64,000 bases of DNA from AC-32 sp963766375 (GTDB lineage: Bacteria; Actinomycetota; Thermoleophilia; Gaiellales; Gaiellaceae), in contig CAVXZG010000006.1 in the NCBI GenBank assembly GCA_963766375.1, positions 1-64,000 of the forward strand, given 5' to 3'. The position numbers were made by a program, and so were the translations under genes. The notes beneath the pieces were generated by a model that searched no databases, had not been told where the DNA came from, and saw only the letters and a program-made list of their open reading frames with translations. Shown here one piece after another: positions 49,826 through 59,786 of the stretch. Within the stretch, counting starts at the first letter, position 1. Each line of letters begins with the position of its first letter.

Positions 49826-52010
49826 CTCCCGGCCGCTGGCCGCTCGGAGGGCCGAGGCCACCGCAGCGGTCGAGACGACCGTCGGCGGCTCGCCGACACC
49901 CTTCGCGCCGTAGGGCGCATCCGGATCGGGATCCTCGACGAGCTCGGACTGGACCGGCGGCATGTCCAGCGTCGTCGGGATCAGGTAGTCGGTGAAGCTC
50001 GCGTTGGTGATCAGCCCGTCACGCGTCTGGATCTCCTCCATCAGCGCGAGCCCGAGGCCCTGGGCGGTTCCGCCCTCGATCTGGCCGTAGACCGCCTGCG
50101 GGTTGACCGCCTTGCCGATGTCCTGGGCGGTGCCGATCCAGACCACCCGCGTGAGACCGAGGTCGACGTCCACCTCGGCGACCACGCGCATCGCGGCGCA
50201 GACGTACGCGACGTGGACGCGGTCGCCGGTCACCTGGCCGCTTTCCGGCTCCAGGGGGAAGGTGCGCGAATGGTGGTACGTGCGCTCGAGGTCGACCTCG
50301 CGACCGGTCTGCTGGAACTCGGCCAGCGCGTCCTGGCAGGCGAGCTGCACCGCGCCGGCGGCCATCCAGGTCAAGCGCGAGGCCGAGGCTGAGCCGGCCG
50401 AGTCGACTCCGTCGGTCGAGCCGGGCGCCAGCGCCACGTTCTCGGTGCCGAGCTCGGTGCGCGCGACCTGGAGGATGACGTTCGTCACGCCCTGACCCAC
50501 CTCGGCGGCGGCGCAGTGCACCTCGGCGTTGAGCTCCTCGTTCGCGCCGGGCCAGAGCCGCACCCGCGCCGCGCACGCGTCGTCGAAGCCCTCCGAGTAG
50601 CAGACGTTCTTGAAGCCGACGGCGAACCCGACGCCGCGCTGCACGCCCTCGCCGCGCGTCGTGTTGCCGGCGCCGCCCGGGAGACGGATCGGGTCGCGCG
50701 GCAGTTCCTCGGCTCCCGGCACCGGCAGCGCCGCCGCGCGCTTGATCACCTCGGCGACGGGCAGCGAGCCCGTGATCTTCTGGCCCATCGGCATCGTGTC
50801 GCCGGGCTCGAGCGCGTTCAGGAGCCGCAGCTCGACCGGGTCGATCTCGAGCTCGGCGGCGAGCTTGTCCATCTGCGCCTCGTGGGCGAAGCAACTCTGC
50901 ACCGAGCCGAAGCCCCGCATCGCCCCGCAGGGGGGATTGTTCGAGTAGACGCAGGTGGACTCGATCAGCGCGTTCTCGACCTTGTAGGGCCCGCAGGCGA
51001 AGGCGGCCGCGTTCGAGGTGACCGCGGCGGAGCTGGACGCGTACGCCCCGCCGTCCAGCAGGATCCGCGCCCGCACGCAGACGAGCCTCCCCTCGCGGGT
51101 CGCGCGGTGCTCCATCCAGATCTTCGCCGGGTGCCGGTGCACGTGGCCGACGAACGACTCCTCCCGGCTGTAGACCATCTTCACCGGCCGGTCGGTGTGG
51201 AGGGCGAGCATCGCGCCGTGGATCTGCATCGACAGGTCCTCGCGCCCGCCGAAGGCGCCGCCAACCCCGGCGAGGTGGATCCGCACCTGCTCCTTCTCGA
51301 GCCCGAGGCACGGGGCGACCTGGTCGCGGTCGACGTGCAGCCACTGGGTCGCGACGTAGACGTCCACGCCACCCTCGCCGTCGGGCACGGCCAGCCCTGA
51401 CTCCGGGCCGAGGAAGGCCTGATCCTGGATGCCGATCTCGTAGACGCCGCTGACGGAGACGTCGCCCGTCGCATCCGGGTCGCCATGACGGACGACGATC
51501 GAGCGCAGGACGTTGGGGCGGGGGTCGTCGCGAAAGCCGTGGCCGGCGGTCGGGTTCTCGCCGTGGATCGGCTCCTGCTCGGTTGCCCGCTCGGGGTCGA
51601 CGACGGGCTCGAGCGGCTCATACTCGACGCGGATCTTCTCGGCAGCGCGGCGCGCCTGCTCCGGGTGCTCGGCAGCAACGAGCGCCACCGGCTCGCCGAA
51701 GTAGCGGACGCGGTCGATCCCGAGCACCGGCTGGTCGGCGAACTCGAGCCCGTAGGTCTTCGCGCCGGGCACGTCGGCGTGCGTCAGCACCGCGTGCACG
51801 CCGGCCATCGTCAGTGCCTCGGAGATGTCGATCTCGACGATGCGCGCGTGTGCGTGAGGGCTGCGCACCGTGTGTCCCCAGAGCATGCCGGCGGCGATCA
51901 GGTCGCTCGCGTAGGCGAACTCGCCGGTGACCTTCGGGATCGCGTCGACGCGCTTGACGCTCTCGCCGACGCGACCGAGCTCGAGCTTCTGCGGCGCCGG
52001 CTGCGCTCAC
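49781..52010 (-). pseudogene. Xanthine dehydrogenase-type molybdopterin subunit, one frameshift
   Basis: About 740 residues. GTG 52010 overlaps the stop of the iron-sulfur gene as GTGA. A break near 51990 separates it from the main frame (QKLELGRVGESVKRVDAIPK, VTGEFAYASDLI...). Downstream the frame is clean: GVGGAFGGREDLSMQIHGAM at the cofactor site, CGAMRGFGSVQSCFAHEAQM with the substrate arginine, and the catalytic glutamate in YGAKGVGEPPTVV. Within a purine-degradation cluster the substrate is probably hypoxanthine/xanthine. The cofactor-inserting XdhC is not in the window. A one-base indel probably reflects sequence error. Confidence 0.88.
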
Positions 52011-52462
52011 TGGCCGGCCGCCAGCCTGACGGCGTCGAAGATCTTTGCGTAGCCGGTGCAGCGGCAGAGGTTGCCTGAGAGCGCCTCGCGGATCTCGTCG
52101 TCGTTTGGATCGGGCTTGCGGTCGAGCAGGTCGGCCGTCGCGACGATCAGGCCGGGCGTGCAGAAGCCGCACTGGACGGCGCCGGTCTCGGTGAACGCCT
52201 CCTGGACGCGGTGCAACTGGCCGTCCTGCGCCAGGCCCTCGACGGTGACGACGTGGTGGCCGTCCGCCTGTGCCGCGAGCACGAGGCAGGCGCAGACCAT
52301 CGTGCCGTCGAGCATCACCGAGCACGAGCCGCATTCGCCTTGCTCGCAGGCGTTCTTCGAGCCGGGCAGGCCGAGTCGCTCGCGCAGTGCGAAGAGCAGG
52401 CTCTCGCCCTCCCAGACCTCGGTCTCCTTCCGCTCGCCGTTGACGGTGAGCTCGATCCTCAT
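52007..52462 (-). CDS. Xanthine dehydrogenase iron-sulfur subunit
   Basis: 151 residues. The first [2Fe-2S] cluster is in NACEQGECGSCSVMLDGTMV plus CACLVLA; the second is in VQCGFCTPGL and LSGNLCRCTGYAKIF. This is the CoxS/XdhC-type small subunit of three-subunit molybdenum hydroxylases. ATG 52462 overlaps the FAD subunit stop by four bases, and its own stop overlaps the large subunit start. Electrons pass from molybdopterin through these clusters to FAD. Confidence 0.93.
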   Translation of the reverse strand: MRIELTVNGERKETEVWEGESLLFALRERLGLPGSKNACEQGECGSCSVMLDGTMVCACLVLAAQADGHHVVTVEGLAQDGQLHRVQEAFTETGAVQCGFCTPGLIVATADLLDRKPDPNDDEIREALSGNLCRCTGYAKIFDAVRLAAGQ

Positions 52463-53253
52463 GCCAGGCACCTCTCGAGGGCGCGGGCGGTGAGGACGCG
52501 AAGCGCGTGGCGCCGGTACGCGGCCGTGCCGCGCACGTCGTCGATCGGGCTGGCGGCCGCGGCGACGCTGCTCGGGGAAGCCGTCGCGCTTCCCGAGCGG
52601 CGCGGTCACCAGGCCCGGCACGGGCCCGGCGGAGCCGAAGGCGGCGCGAACCTCGCCGCGCTCCTCGTCCACGACGAGAGCAAGCGAGACGACCGCGATC
52701 ACCATCGCGTTGCGCGGGCCGACCTTCATGAACGTCTGCCGCGGGCCGCCGGCGCCCACCCGAACGGCCACGATCAGCTCGTCCGGCTCGAGCGTGTTGC
52801 GCTTCGGCCCCACGAGGAACTCGACGAGCGGCACCGTTCGCGAGCCCCGCGTCGACGGCGAGCTCGAGCTCGGCGCCATAGACCAGCAGCGGCGGCAGCG
52901 CGTCGCCCGCGGGCGAGGATGTGCCGAGGTTGCCGCCGATCGTGCCGCGGTTGCGGATCTGCGGCCCGCCGACGGTGCGCGATGCCTCCGCGAGCGCGCC
53001 GGCCGCCTTCGGCCAGCGGCGGCTGCATCGCCTCGGTGTAGGTGAGCCCGGAGGCGAGCCGCAGCGTCCCGTTCTCGCGCGACCAGCCCCGAAGCTCCGG
53101 CACCTCGTTCAGGTTCAGGAGCGCGGGCGGGCGAGCACGGTCGAAGTTGAGCTCCACCATCACGTCGGTACCGCCCTGAATCGGCACCGCCTCGGGGCGC
53201 TCGGCCTTGAGCCGAAGAGCCTCGTCCAGAGACCGGGGAGTGAGGACGTCCAC
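52459..53253 (-). pseudogene. Xanthine dehydrogenase FAD-binding subunit, three or more frameshifts
   Basis: GTG 53253 starts VDVLTPRSLDEALRLKAERP and PIQGGTDVMVELNF, the FAD-binding N-terminus. Then frames change: RTVGGPQIRNRGTIGGNLGT in one, VPLVEFLVGPKRNTLEPDEL followed by MKVGPRNAMVIAVVSLALVV in another, and ...SPIDDVRGTAAYRRHALRVL... at the end. Breaks lie near 53020, 52840 and 52580. All CO-dehydrogenase flavoprotein features are in the right order, so the real protein, about 265 residues, is probably intact in the organism. It heads the three-subunit set. Confidence 0.75.
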
Positions 53254-53279
53254 GCTCGGGCAAGGGTATCGTCGCGCGA

Positions 53280-54967
53280 ATGCCCGATCTCTCCCGACGG
53301 CTGGCGGTGGCACGGGGGGACGAGCCGGCCGATCTCGTCGTCCGCGGCGGCCGCGTCTTCTCGGTCTTCACGCGCGAGTGGCTCGAAGCCGACGTCGCGG
53401 TCGTGGATGGCTACGTGGCCGGGCTCGGCGACTACGAGGGCGCAGAGACGATCGACGCTTCCGGCCGCTTCGTCGTGCCCGGGTTCATCGACGCGCACAT
53501 GCACCTCGAGATCATCGAAGCTGCTCGTGGACGAGTTCGCGCGGCTCGTGCTCCCGCTCGGCACGACCACCGTCGTCGCCGACCCGCACGAGATCGCGAA
53601 CGTGCTCGGCACCGACGGCGTCCACTGGCTCCTCGACATCTGCGGAGCGCTTCCACTCGACGTCTACTTCATGGCTTCGTCGTCGCATGCCCGCGTCGAA
53701 CTTCGAGACGCCGCGGCGGCCGCTCTCTCCCGGCGACCTCGAGGGCCTCCTGCGCCGGCGCCGCGTGATCGGCCTCGCCGAGATGATGAACTTCCCCGGC
53801 GTCGTCTCGGGCGACCCGCACGAGCTCGCGAAGCTCGCGCTCCCGGGGGCGGAGCACGTGGACGGCCACGCGCCCGGAGTGACCGGCAAGACGCTGAACG
53901 CCTACGCCTCGGCCGGGATCCGCTCCGACCACGAGGCGTTCACGATCGAGGAGGGCCGCGAACGGCTACGAGCCGGGATGTGGCTCCTGATCCGGGAGGC
54001 CTCGGCGGCGCGCAACCTGCACGCCCTGCTGCCGCTCGCCAAGGAGTACGGGCCACACCGGATCGCCTTCTGCACCGACGACCGCGAGCCGGAGCACATC
54101 GCCGAGGACGGCCACATCAACACGATGGTGCGCGATGCCGTGGCCGCCGGAATCCCCGCCGAGGACGCGCTCGTGATGTCCACGCTCAACCCGGCTACCT
54201 GGCATGGGCTGGCGCATCTGGGCGCGATCGCGCCCGGCTACCAGGCCGACCTGCTCCTGCTCTCCGACCTCGAGAGCTTCGTGCCCGAGACCGTGCTCAA
54301 GCGCGGCCGGCCGCTCGGCGAGATCGACCGCGTGGAGGTGCCCGAGTGGGTCAAGCACACGGTGCGCGTGCGCCATGTCGCGGCCCGCGACTTCACGATC
54401 CCGTGGGAAGGTGGGCAGGCCCGGGTGATCGGCGTGATCCCCGATCAGATCCTGACCGAGTCGCTCGTGGACGAGCCGAAGGTCGAGAACGGGCATGTGG
54501 TCGCCGACCCTGAGCGCGACTTGGCCAAGATCGCCGTCGTCGAGCGGCACCTCGGCACCGGCCGCATGGCCGTCGGTCTCGTCCGCGGGTTCGGCCTCCG
54601 CTCCGGCGCGCTCGCCTCGACCTTCTCGCACGACGCGCACAACATCGTCGTCGTGGGCACCGACGACGACGACATGGCACGCGCGATCGGGCGGCTCACC
54701 GAGATCGGCGGCGGCGTCGTGGTGGTCGACGATCTCGGCGTCCGCGCCGAGCTGCCGCTCCCGATCGCGGGGATCATCTCGGACGCGCCGCTGAACGAGG
54801 TGGTCGAGGCCAGCCGCGGCTGCATCGAGGCCGCAGCGAAGCTCGGCTGCACGCTCTCCTCGCCCTTCCAGACGATGGCGTTCCTGGCGCTGTCGGTGAT
54901 CCCGAGCCTGAAGCTGACCGACCAGGGCCTCGTGCGACGTCGACCGCTTCGAGCTGGTGCCGCCTGA
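53280..54967 (+). pseudogene. ade: Adenine deaminase, frameshifted
   Basis: ATG 53280 opens DLVVRGGRVFSVFTREWLEA and the metal motif FVVPGFIDAHMHLEI. Near 53517 the frame changes to KLLVDEFARLVLPLGTTTVV then ADPHEIANVLGTDG; near 53690 it changes again to PGDLEGLLRRRRVIGLAEMM and stays clean for 400 codons (GHINTMVRDAVAAGIPAEDA, FTIPWEGGQARVIGVIPDQI, AHNIVVVGTDDDDMARAIGR). Near 54936 a third change occurs before the usual DVDRFELVPP end. It hydrolyses adenine to hypoxanthine, feeding the neighbouring xanthine dehydrogenase. Total about 560 residues, the family size. Confidence 0.85.
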
Positions 54968-56285
54968 AGGGTGTGAAGGACGCCTCTTCGCCAACGCGTA
55001 CGTCGTCGTGATGGACGACGCGGGCACCGAGCACGAGTCGGGCTGGGTGCTGGTCGAGGACGGCGTCGTGCGCGAGGTCGGCGGCGGTGCCGAGCCGGAG
55101 GCGGACAACCGCGAGGATCTCGGCGGCGCTCTCGTCACTCCCGGCCTCGTCAACACGCACCACCACCTGTACCAGACGCTCACGCGCGCCCGCGCCCAGC
55201 AAGCCGACCTCTTCACCTGGCTGAAGACCCTCTATCCCGTCTGGGCGCGGATCGACGCCGAGGCCGAGCACGCGGCCGCGAAGACCGGCCTCGCCGAGCT
55301 CGCGCTCTCCGGCTGCACGACGGTGTTCGACCACCACTACGTCTTCCCGCGCGGCGGCGGCGACCTCGTCGAGGCGGAGATGACGGCGGCACGCGAGCTG
55401 GGCATGCGGCTGATCCCCTCACGCGGCTCGATGGACCTCGGCGAGTCCGACGGCGGCCTCCCACCGGACGAGCTCGTCGAGGATCCCGACGAGGTGCTGG
55501 CCGAGACCGAGCGGCTCGCCGATCGCTACCCGGAGCTGGTGGTCGCGCCGTGCTCGCCCTTCTCGGTCTCCGGGCGGCTGATGCGCGAGTCGGCCGAGCT
55601 CGCGCGGCGGCTCGGGCTGCAGCTGCACACGCACCTCGCCGAGACCGTCGAGGAGGAGGCGTACTGCCAGGAGCTGTACGGCTGCCGGCCGGTCGAGTAC
55701 CTCGAGCAGCTCGGCTGGCTCGACGGCGACATCTGGTGCGCGCACTGCGTCCACCTCGACGACGGCGACATCGCCCGGTTCGCGGAGTCGGGCACGGGGG
55801 TCGCGCACTGCCCCACCTCGAACCTGCGGCTCGGGGCGGGCGTGGCGCCGGTGCGGAACCTGCTCGACGCAGGCGTGCGCGTGGGGCTCGGCGTGGACGG
55901 CTCGGCCTCGAACGAGCGCGGCGACCTCTTCCTCGAGGTCAAGCAGGCGCTCCTCGTCGCGCGCGGGCGCGGAGGCCCGGAGGCGCTCACGGCCCGCGAG
56001 GCGCTGCGGCTCGGCACCCGCGGCAGCGCAGGGGTGCTCGCACGCGACGATCTCGGCTCGCTCGAGCCCGGCCGCAGCGCGGATCTCGCGGTCTGGCGGA
56101 CCGACGGGCTCGAGTTCGGCGGCGCCGAGGATCCGGTCGCGGCGCTGGTGCTGAGCGGCCCGCACCGCGTCTATCGGCTGGTCGTCGCCGGCGAGGACGT
56201 CGTGCGCGAAGGGCGGCTCGTGAAGGCCGACGAGCGGCAGATTGCGCAGGAGCACCGCCGCCAGGCGGAGAAGTTCACGCAATGA
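54957..56285 (+). CDS. 8-oxoguanine deaminase (amidohydrolase)
   Basis: 442 residues. The zinc-site motifs of the chlorohydrolase/8-oxoguanine deaminase group are clear: PGLVNTHHHLYQTLTRARAQ, the histidine-rich loop LQLHTHLAETVEEEAYCQEL, IWCAHCVHLDDGDIARFAES and GVGLGVDGSASNERG-type RVGLGVDGSASNERGDLFLE. It converts 8-oxoguanine (or guanine) to urate-related products. The GTG at 54957 lies inside the ade C-terminus. The true start may be closer to 55008, since the first 15 residues duplicate the frame that should end ade. Confidence 0.85.
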   Translation: MPPEGCEGRLFANAYVVVMDDAGTEHESGWVLVEDGVVREVGGGAEPEADNREDLGGALVTPGLVNTHHHLYQTLTRARAQQADLFTWLKTLYPVWARIDAEAEHAAAKTGLAELALSGCTTVFDHHYVFPRGGGDLVEAEMTAARELGMRLIPSRGSMDLGESDGGLPPDELVEDPDEVLAETERLADRYPELVVAPCSPFSVSGRLMRESAELARRLGLQLHTHLAETVEEEAYCQELYGCRPVEYLEQLGWLDGDIWCAHCVHLDDGDIARFAESGTGVAHCPTSNLRLGAGVAPVRNLLDAGVRVGLGVDGSASNERGDLFLEVKQALLVARGRGGPEALTAREALRLGTRGSAGVLARDDLGSLEPGRSADLAVWRTDGLEFGGAEDPVAALVLSGPHRVYRLVVAGEDVVREGRLVKADERQIAQEHRRQAEKFTQ

Positions 56286-56575
56286 GCGTCTCGCTCTCCA
56301 CGCACGTGCTCGACACCGAGCACGGCCGCCCCGGAACCGGCGTGAGAGTCGAGCTCTATCGCGGGGACGAGCGGCTGGCCTTCGGCGAGACGGACGGCGA
56401 CGGGCGCATCGCCTCGCTGGCAGCCGAGCTCGAGCCCGGCGCCTACCGGCTCGTCTTTCACCCGGCCTCGCCGTACTTCCGGCGCGTCGAGCTGGAGCTC
56501 GAGCTCGGCGAAGGCCACCATCACGTCCCGCTGCTGGTTTCCTCCTACTCGTGCACGACGTACCGCGGCAGCTGA
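56282..56575 (+). CDS. uraH: 5-hydroxyisourate hydrolase (transthyretin-like)
   Basis: 97 residues, slightly short. The signature STHVLDTEHGRPGTGVRVEL and the closing SYSCTTYRGS are those of HIU hydrolase. It opens 5-hydroxyisourate, the product of urate oxidation, to OHCU. The ATG overlaps the previous stop as ATGA, and its own stop is followed directly by the OHCU decarboxylase. Confidence 0.94.
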   Translation: MSVSLSTHVLDTEHGRPGTGVRVELYRGDERLAFGETDGDGRIASLAAELEPGAYRLVFHPASPYFRRVELELELGEGHHHVPLLVSSYSCTTYRGS

Positions 56576-56990
56576 GCCGTCGAGGAGCTCGCGGAGCTCT
56601 TCGAGGGCAGGACCCGATTCGTCGAGCTGCTCGCCGAGCGCGAGGACCCGCTCGAGGCCGCGCCCGAGGTGATCGCCGGAGCTGAGCGAGGCCGAGAAGC
56701 TCGAGGCGCTGAACGCGCACCCGGCGATCGGGGCGAAGGGCCTCTCGGCTCGGTCGGCCGAGGAGCAGGGCGCCGACGCCGACCCGGTGGTGCAGACCGA
56801 GCTCGCGTACCTGAACCAGGTCTACGAGGAGAAGTTCGGCTTCCGCTTCGTCGTGTTCGTGAACCGCCGGTCGAAGGCGGAGATCCTCGAGGTGCTGGGT
56901 GAGCGGCTCGAGCGGACACGCGAGGAGGAGCTGGAGACCGCGCTGGGCGAGCTGGTCGCGATCGCGCGCGATCGCCTGGAACGAGGCTGA
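56572..56990 (+). pseudogene. uraD: OHCU decarboxylase, frameshifted
   Basis: It converts OHCU to S-allantoin. VEELAELFEGRTRFVELLAE starts near 56579; an extra C at 56577/56578 seems to have hidden an in-frame start overlapping the previous stop. Near 56680 the frame changes to ELSEAEKLEALNAHPAIGAK, then QTELAYLNQVYEEKFGFRFV, the two catalytic segments of the family (HPxIG and the GFRFVVF strand), to a TGA at 56988-56990. The N-terminal 30 residues of typical homologues are not seen. Two indels, likely sequence errors. Confidence 0.8.
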
Positions 56991-58180
56991 TGGACCCATA
57001 CGCGAACGAGTGGCTGCAGTTCCTCGCGCGCTGGTTACACGTCGTCGCGGGGATCGCCTGGATCGGCGCCTCGTTCTACTTCATCGCGCTCGACAACCAC
57101 CTGCGCCCGCCGGCCGACCCGGAGGACGCGGAGCGCGGCGTCGGCGGCGAGGCCTGGGAGATCCACGGCGGCGGCTTCTACCAGGTGCTGAAGTTCCGCC
57201 TCGCGCCGCCGCGGCTGCCCGAGCCGCTGTACTGGTTCAAGTGGGAGGCCTACACGACCTGGCTCTCGGGCTTCGCGCTGATGGTCTTCCTTTACTACTT
57301 CAACGCGGACACGTACCTGATCGACAAGAGCGTGGCCGACCTCAGCGACGGGGTGGCGATCGGGATCAGCATCGGGCTGCTGGCCGTCGCCTGGATCGTC
57401 TACGACGCGCTCTGCCGGCTGCTCCGGAACGAGCTCGTGCTGGCCGCGGCGCTGCTCGGCCTGACGACGCTGGCGGCCTGGGGAGCGAGCGAGCTCTTCA
57501 GCGGACGGGCGTCCTACGTGCAGGTCGGGTCGATGCTCGGCACGATCATGGTCGGCAACGTCTTCTTCGTGATCATTCCCGCGCACTGGGGTCTCATCCG
57601 AGCGAAGGAGGCGGGGCGCGAACCGGATCCCGTGCCGGCTCTGCGGGCCAAGCAGCGCTCGGTGCACAACAACTACCTCACCCTGCCGGTCGTCTTCGCG
57701 ATGCTGAGCAACCATTTCCCGGCGACCTATGGGCACAGCTGGTCGTGGCTCGTCCTGGTCGCCCTGATGACGATCGGTGCCTGGATCCGGCACTTCTTCA
57801 ACCTGCGCCACGCGGGCCGGACGGTCTGGTGGATCCCGGTCACGGCTGCGCTCGGGATCGCGGTCGTGGCGGTGGCGATCCGGCCTGACGACGGCTCGGG
57901 CTCGGCCCCGGCGGGGTCTGCGGCCGTGCCGTTCGCGCGGGCACAGGCAATCGTGCAGGCGCGCTGCGTGCCGTGCCACTCGGCGCAGCCGACGAAGGTG
58001 GATGCTGCGCCGCTCGGAATCGTGTTCGACACCCCGGAGCAGATCGAGGCACAGGCGAGCCTGATCGAGCGCGTCGCCGTGAGCTCGAAGACCATGCCGC
58101 TCGGGAATGCGACCGGCATGACGCAGGCCGAGCGCGACGAGCTCGGCGCCTGGATCCGACAGGGCGCGAAGATCAAGTAG
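56990..58180 (+). CDS. puuD: Membrane urate oxidase PuuD with C-terminal cytochrome c
   Basis: 396 residues. Eight helices make up the DUF989 urate oxidase part: WLQFLARWLHVVAGIAWIGA, KWEAYTTWLSGFALMVFLYY, VFFVIIPAHWGLIRAKEAGR and RSVHNNYLTLPVVFAMLSNH. The last 90 residues form a cytochrome c with the haem site CVPCHSAQPTK and methionines in SKTMPLGNATGMT. The protein oxidises urate to 5-hydroxyisourate and passes electrons to the respiratory chain, so no hydrogen peroxide is made. ATG 56990 shares a base with the uraD stop. Confidence 0.95.
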   Translation: MDPYANEWLQFLARWLHVVAGIAWIGASFYFIALDNHLRPPADPEDAERGVGGEAWEIHGGGFYQVLKFRLAPPRLPEPLYWFKWEAYTTWLSGFALMVFLYYFNADTYLIDKSVADLSDGVAIGISIGLLAVAWIVYDALCRLLRNELVLAAALLGLTTLAAWGASELFSGRASYVQVGSMLGTIMVGNVFFVIIPAHWGLIRAKEAGREPDPVPALRAKQRSVHNNYLTLPVVFAMLSNHFPATYGHSWSWLVLVALMTIGAWIRHFFNLRHAGRTVWWIPVTAALGIAVVAVAIRPDDGSGSAPAGSAAVPFARAQAIVQARCVPCHSAQPTKVDAAPLGIVFDTPEQIEAQASLIERVAVSSKTMPLGNATGMTQAERDELGAWIRQGAKIK

Positions 58181-58189
58181 GTTCCGCCG

Positions 58190-58597
58190 ATGCTCGAGAT
58201 CGCCGCCGGCGACTACCGGTTCGTGGCACGGCTGGAAGAGGAGCTCGCCCCGGAGACCGTGGCCGCCTTCCGCAAGCTGCTGCCGCTGGAGAGCCGGATC
58301 ATCCACGCGCGCTGGAGCGGCGAGGCGTGCTGGATCCCGTTCGGCGAGCTGGACGTCGGCGTGGGCCACGAGAACGCGGTGTCCTACCCCGCGCCCGGCC
58401 ACATCCTGTGGTACCCGGGCGGGGTGAGCGAGACGGAGATTCTCTTCCCGTACGGCTCAACCTCGTTCGCGAGCAAGGCGGGCCCGCTGGCCGGTAATCA
58501 TTTCGCGACGGTGGTCGAAGGCGTCGAGCGACTCCCGGAGCTGGGGCGCACCGCCCTGTGGGAAGGCGCCCAGCCGATCCGCTTCGACGAGAAGTAG
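58190..58597 (+). CDS. DUF3830 cyclophilin-like protein
   Basis: 135 residues. AAFRKLLPLESRIIHARWSG followed by EACWIPFGELD, ENAVSYPAPGHILWYPGGVS and EILFPYGSTSFASKAGPLAG are the DUF3830 core. The family has a cyclophilin-like fold and is often near genes for hydantoin or purine breakdown. Being the last plus-strand gene after puuD, it may act on a ring-opened intermediate. No catalytic role is proven. Confidence 0.85.
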   Translation: MLEIAAGDYRFVARLEEELAPETVAAFRKLLPLESRIIHARWSGEACWIPFGELDVGVGHENAVSYPAPGHILWYPGGVSETEILFPYGSTSFASKAGPLAGNHFATVVEGVERLPELGRTALWEGAQPIRFDEK

Positions 58598-58614
58598 CCC
58601 GGAGAAAACCCGCT

Positions 58615-58634
58615 TCCCCACCCTTGGGTGGGGA
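58615..58634. terminator. Perfect 20-bp palindrome, likely bidirectional terminator
   Basis: TCCCCACCC-TT-GGGTGGGGA, with a nine-base stem and a two-base loop. It sits 17 bases past the DUF3830 stop and before the convergent allantoate amidohydrolase. No T-run follows on either strand, so it may work by hairpin alone. Confidence 0.65.
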
Positions 58635-58716
58635 TCTGGAGATCCACCCGCCGCCCGCGGCGAGCGTACCGTTGATGTGCGCGCGTGTCTGTGACCTGCC
58701 CGCGCCGAAACAGGGA

Positions 58717-59776
58717 CTACTCGTCCACAGAGGCGGCCAGCCGACTCAGCGCGCCTTCGAGGGCGGTCACAGCCTGCGCGATGTCCTCGGGCGCGGAGAG
58801 CTCGTCCGGCGAATGGCTGATGCCGCCGTTCAGGCTGCGGACGAAGAGCATCCCGGTGGGCACGCCCGCGGCGGCCAGGATGCCCGCGTCGTGACCCGCG
58901 CCCGAGGCTAGCTCGATCAGCGGCACCCCCAGGGCCTCGAGCTGCTCGCGCAAAGCCTGCGTGGTCTCCGGCGCCATCTCGACCTCGGCGGTCCGGGAGA
59001 GCTCGGCCGGAACGGCGGCCAGCACTTCCTCCACCCGCCTCGAGATTCGGCGCGCGCACGTCGACGCTCACACGAGCCCGCGCGGGAATCACGTTCGATG
59101 CCCCCGGCTCGACCTCGACCCGCCCCACCGTAGCCACCGCTCCGTCCACCGCAGCCGCCGCATCGCGTAGCCCGAGCACGAATTCCGCAGCCGCCACCAG
59201 AGCATCCGAGCGGCCCGCCATCGGCGTTGTCCCCGCGTGCCCTTCCCGGCCCTCGAAGACGACCTCTCCCTTCGCCGTGGCGGCGATCCCCATGACCAGC
59301 CCGAGCGACGCGCCCGCCTCCTCCAGCCGCGGCCCCTGCTCGATGTGCAGCTCGAGGAAGGCCGCCGGCCTGGGCTCAGGCCAAGCGTCGCAGAGCGCCC
59401 GCGAGCCGACGCAACCCGGGCCACTGCAGCCCTCCTCGTCCCGAAATGCGACGACGGTGAGAGTTCGCTCCTGCTGCCCAGCCCGCTGCACTGCCTCCAG
59501 ACCGCCGACCACGCCGAGGGCGCCGTCGAAGCGCCCGCCCGCCGGAACCGTGTCGAGATGGGAGCCGGTCCATACTTCGGGCAGCTCGGACCTACGCCCG
59601 CGCAGGCGCCCGTAGAGATTGCCCGCCTCGTCCCGCTCGACCTCGAGCCCAGCCTCGCGCATCCAACCGGCGACGAGCTCGTGCGCCTCGTCCTCCTGCG
59701 CGCTCCCGCCGAGCCGGTTGGCACCCGGCCCGCCGCCGATCGCGTAGAGCTGCTCCAGCCGCTCGAGAAGGGTCAC
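58717..59776 (-). pseudogene. allC: Allantoate amidohydrolase / N-carbamoyl amidohydrolase (M20), one frameshift
   Basis: GTG 59776 starts VTLLERLEQLYAIGGGPGAN. Zinc-site motifs are WTGSHLDTVPAGGRFDGALG and VAFRDEEGCSGPGCVGSRAL; the substrate loop is FLELHIEQGPRLEEAGA. Near 59040 a base seems missing after DVRAPNLEA; the rest, VEEVLAAVPAELSRTAEVEM ... SGAGHDAGILAAAGVPTGML, is in the next frame, ending at 58717. It releases ammonia from allantoate or carbamoyl amino acids. About 353 residues, shorter than the usual 400. Confidence 0.85.
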
Positions 59777-59786
59777 CCGCGAAACC